Shown here in pieces: positions 63,345 through 64,000 of a stretch of DNA of 64,000 nucleotides (position 1 is its first letter; the number at the start of each line of letters is the position of its first letter). Position numbers and translations under genes: made by a program. A model generated the notes under the pieces. The model was not told where the DNA came from and made no database searches. It saw only the letters and a list, made by a program, of their open reading frames with translations. Location of the stretch: contig CAVYJK010000021.1 of assembly GCA_963768765.1 (NCBI GenBank), positions 602,626 through 666,625 of the forward strand, written 5' to 3'. The DNA is from DASWLF01 sp963768765 (GTDB lineage: Bacteria > Desulfobacterota > Desulfobaccia > Desulfobaccales > 0-14-0-80-60-11).

Positions 63345-63843
63345 AAAAAATAGGCCGCTAAAATTATTTATTAATTCTGATGATTATTATTTTATTATTA
63401 AATTCAATATCTTTGGCTCGTTAAAGTTGAGTATTTTGGGAATATTTTTTGTGATTTCCCGCCGATTATTCATACTTTTTTGCATCATTTTGACAATTTT
63501 CCGCCCCCTTTTCTGATTTTCACCGAAGAGAGTGGATTACCTTGAAAATATTATTAAATCAATAACATATTCCATAATTTCAGGCCATTTTGTCTGCGTC
63601 CTTTCCCTAAAAGTTCTGGTTAAATGATTTCTCGGTTTGAGTCGCCCAAAACCTTGAGCCCAGGGGTCACCCGGAATAGCATCTTTCCATCTCCTATGAT
63701 TCCAGTCCCTCCTTCTGATGTCATGCACCTTCTGAGCCCCGACCTCTTCACAAAATCTTTTGACCTGCAGCTATAAAGAGCTATGATGAAAGAAAGGTAA
63801 TCGGAGGACAGCGCTTTCTTCAAAAATCACGGTGGGCAAAAGG
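63345..63843. other. AT-rich gap before hsdR
   Basis: About 500 bp. The first 150 bp are very AT-rich and probably carry the promoter of the restriction operon. On the minus strand, pieces such as DPWAQGFGRLKPRNHLTRTF and GGTGIIGDGKMLFRVTPGLK overlap in different frames, which may be a decayed gene, but nothing was recognised. Confidence 0.45.
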
Positions 63844-64000
63844 ATGGGCCTGAGTGAGGCCGACACCAGGGCGAAGTTGATTGATCCTGCCCTGCACCCC
63901 AGGGGGTGGACGGAGGATCTCATCCGACGGGAGGAAACCGCCGGGGCCATCGAAATTATTGAAGGCAAGCCCAAGAAGCAGGCCAACGGGCGCATCGACT
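63844..64000 (+). CDS. hsdR: Type I restriction enzyme R subunit HsdR, 5' end only
   Basis: The first 52 residues show MGLSEADTRAKLIDPALHPR, then GWTEDLIRREETAGAIEIIE and GKPKKQANGRID, the N-terminal nuclease-domain opening of EcoEI-type HsdR (usual continuation DYxL...). The gene runs off the right edge. GTG at 63832 is an alternative start. HsdR cleaves unmodified DNA together with HsdM and HsdS, which should lie downstream, outside the window. GC rises again relative to the preceding gap, so the restriction genes may be separate cargo. Confidence 0.85.
   Translation, partial: MGLSEADTRAKLIDPALHPRGWTEDLIRREETAGAIEIIEGKPKKQANGRID

Noticed and set aside
63537..63823. Minus-strand gene between the winged-helix protein and hsdR
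   Set aside because: Protein-like phrases fall in two different frames and match no family I know. It is noted as a possible remnant only.
1..64000. tRNA, rRNA genes or a CRISPR array
   Set aside because: No cloverleaf with a T-loop, no rRNA sequence and no regularly spaced identical repeats with unique spacers were seen. The 30-bp array behind fic has only four boxes and changes orientation.

Overview
The window is a GC-rich bacterial chromosome segment. Gene content is that of a Gram-negative organism: LolA, TatC, a PpiD-like foldase, a CpoB/YbgF-like lipoprotein and an outer-membrane export protein. SelB, a LutB/LutC-type redox protein, PAS/GAF-rich two-component systems and the style of the intergenic palindromes suggest a deltaproteobacterial (Desulfobacterota, perhaps Desulfobacca-like) lineage. 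That placement is inference; the window has no rRNA or tRNA gene to fix it.

Layout. 0-5.7 kb (minus): queA-tgt-yajC-dynamin-like GTPase-dprA, with queA split by a GC-rich palindromic repeat. 5.9-10.7 kb (plus): lolA, nadA, a lone histidine-kinase dimerisation domain, ligA, acyP. 10.7-11.9 kb: lower-GC insert with a REP-associated transposase between two matching hairpins and a GIY-YIG domain joined in frame to a native membrane/PH-like protein. 12-18.5 kb: a Yip1-like gene, then a minus-strand operon galT-glgA-sensor kinase-response regulator-lapA. 18.7-24.3 kb: DUF2905, hisA between inverted repeats, a TIGR03960-type radical SAM protein, rng. 24.3-25.9 kb: low-GC island with an HNH-like gene. 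25.9-29.4 kb: selB, a nested MITE-like element, two small genes. 29.6-45.2 kb (minus): plsB, tatC, a five-PAS hybrid kinase, a polysaccharide deacetylase, an M24 peptidase overlapping a LutB/C fusion, a membrane protein, a PpiD-like foldase and a CpoB-like lipoprotein. 45.4-47.0 kb: Fic island ending in a symmetric array of four 10-bp boxes. 47.5-57.9 kb: dnaE, an ElyC/YdcF-like gene, and a two-gene exopolysaccharide locus (BcsA-like synthase plus large TPR/outer-membrane protein). 57.9-64 kb: a lower-GC integrated element with an AlpA-like regulator, DUF3987 protein, CHC2/TOPRIM primase and small HTH proteins, running into the start of a type I restriction gene (hsdR).

Two themes run through the window. 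First, intergenic space is full of palindromic repeats of several families, one of which has broken queA. Second, at least ten genes, including the normally essential ligA and dnaE, are broken by single-base indels while the rest of the protein is intact. That pattern points to consensus errors in the assembly at least as much as to gene decay. The most interesting structures are the queA insertion, the four-box array behind fic, the paired 25-bp palindromes in the integrated element, and the GIY-YIG/PH fusion with a sharp composition step at its junction.
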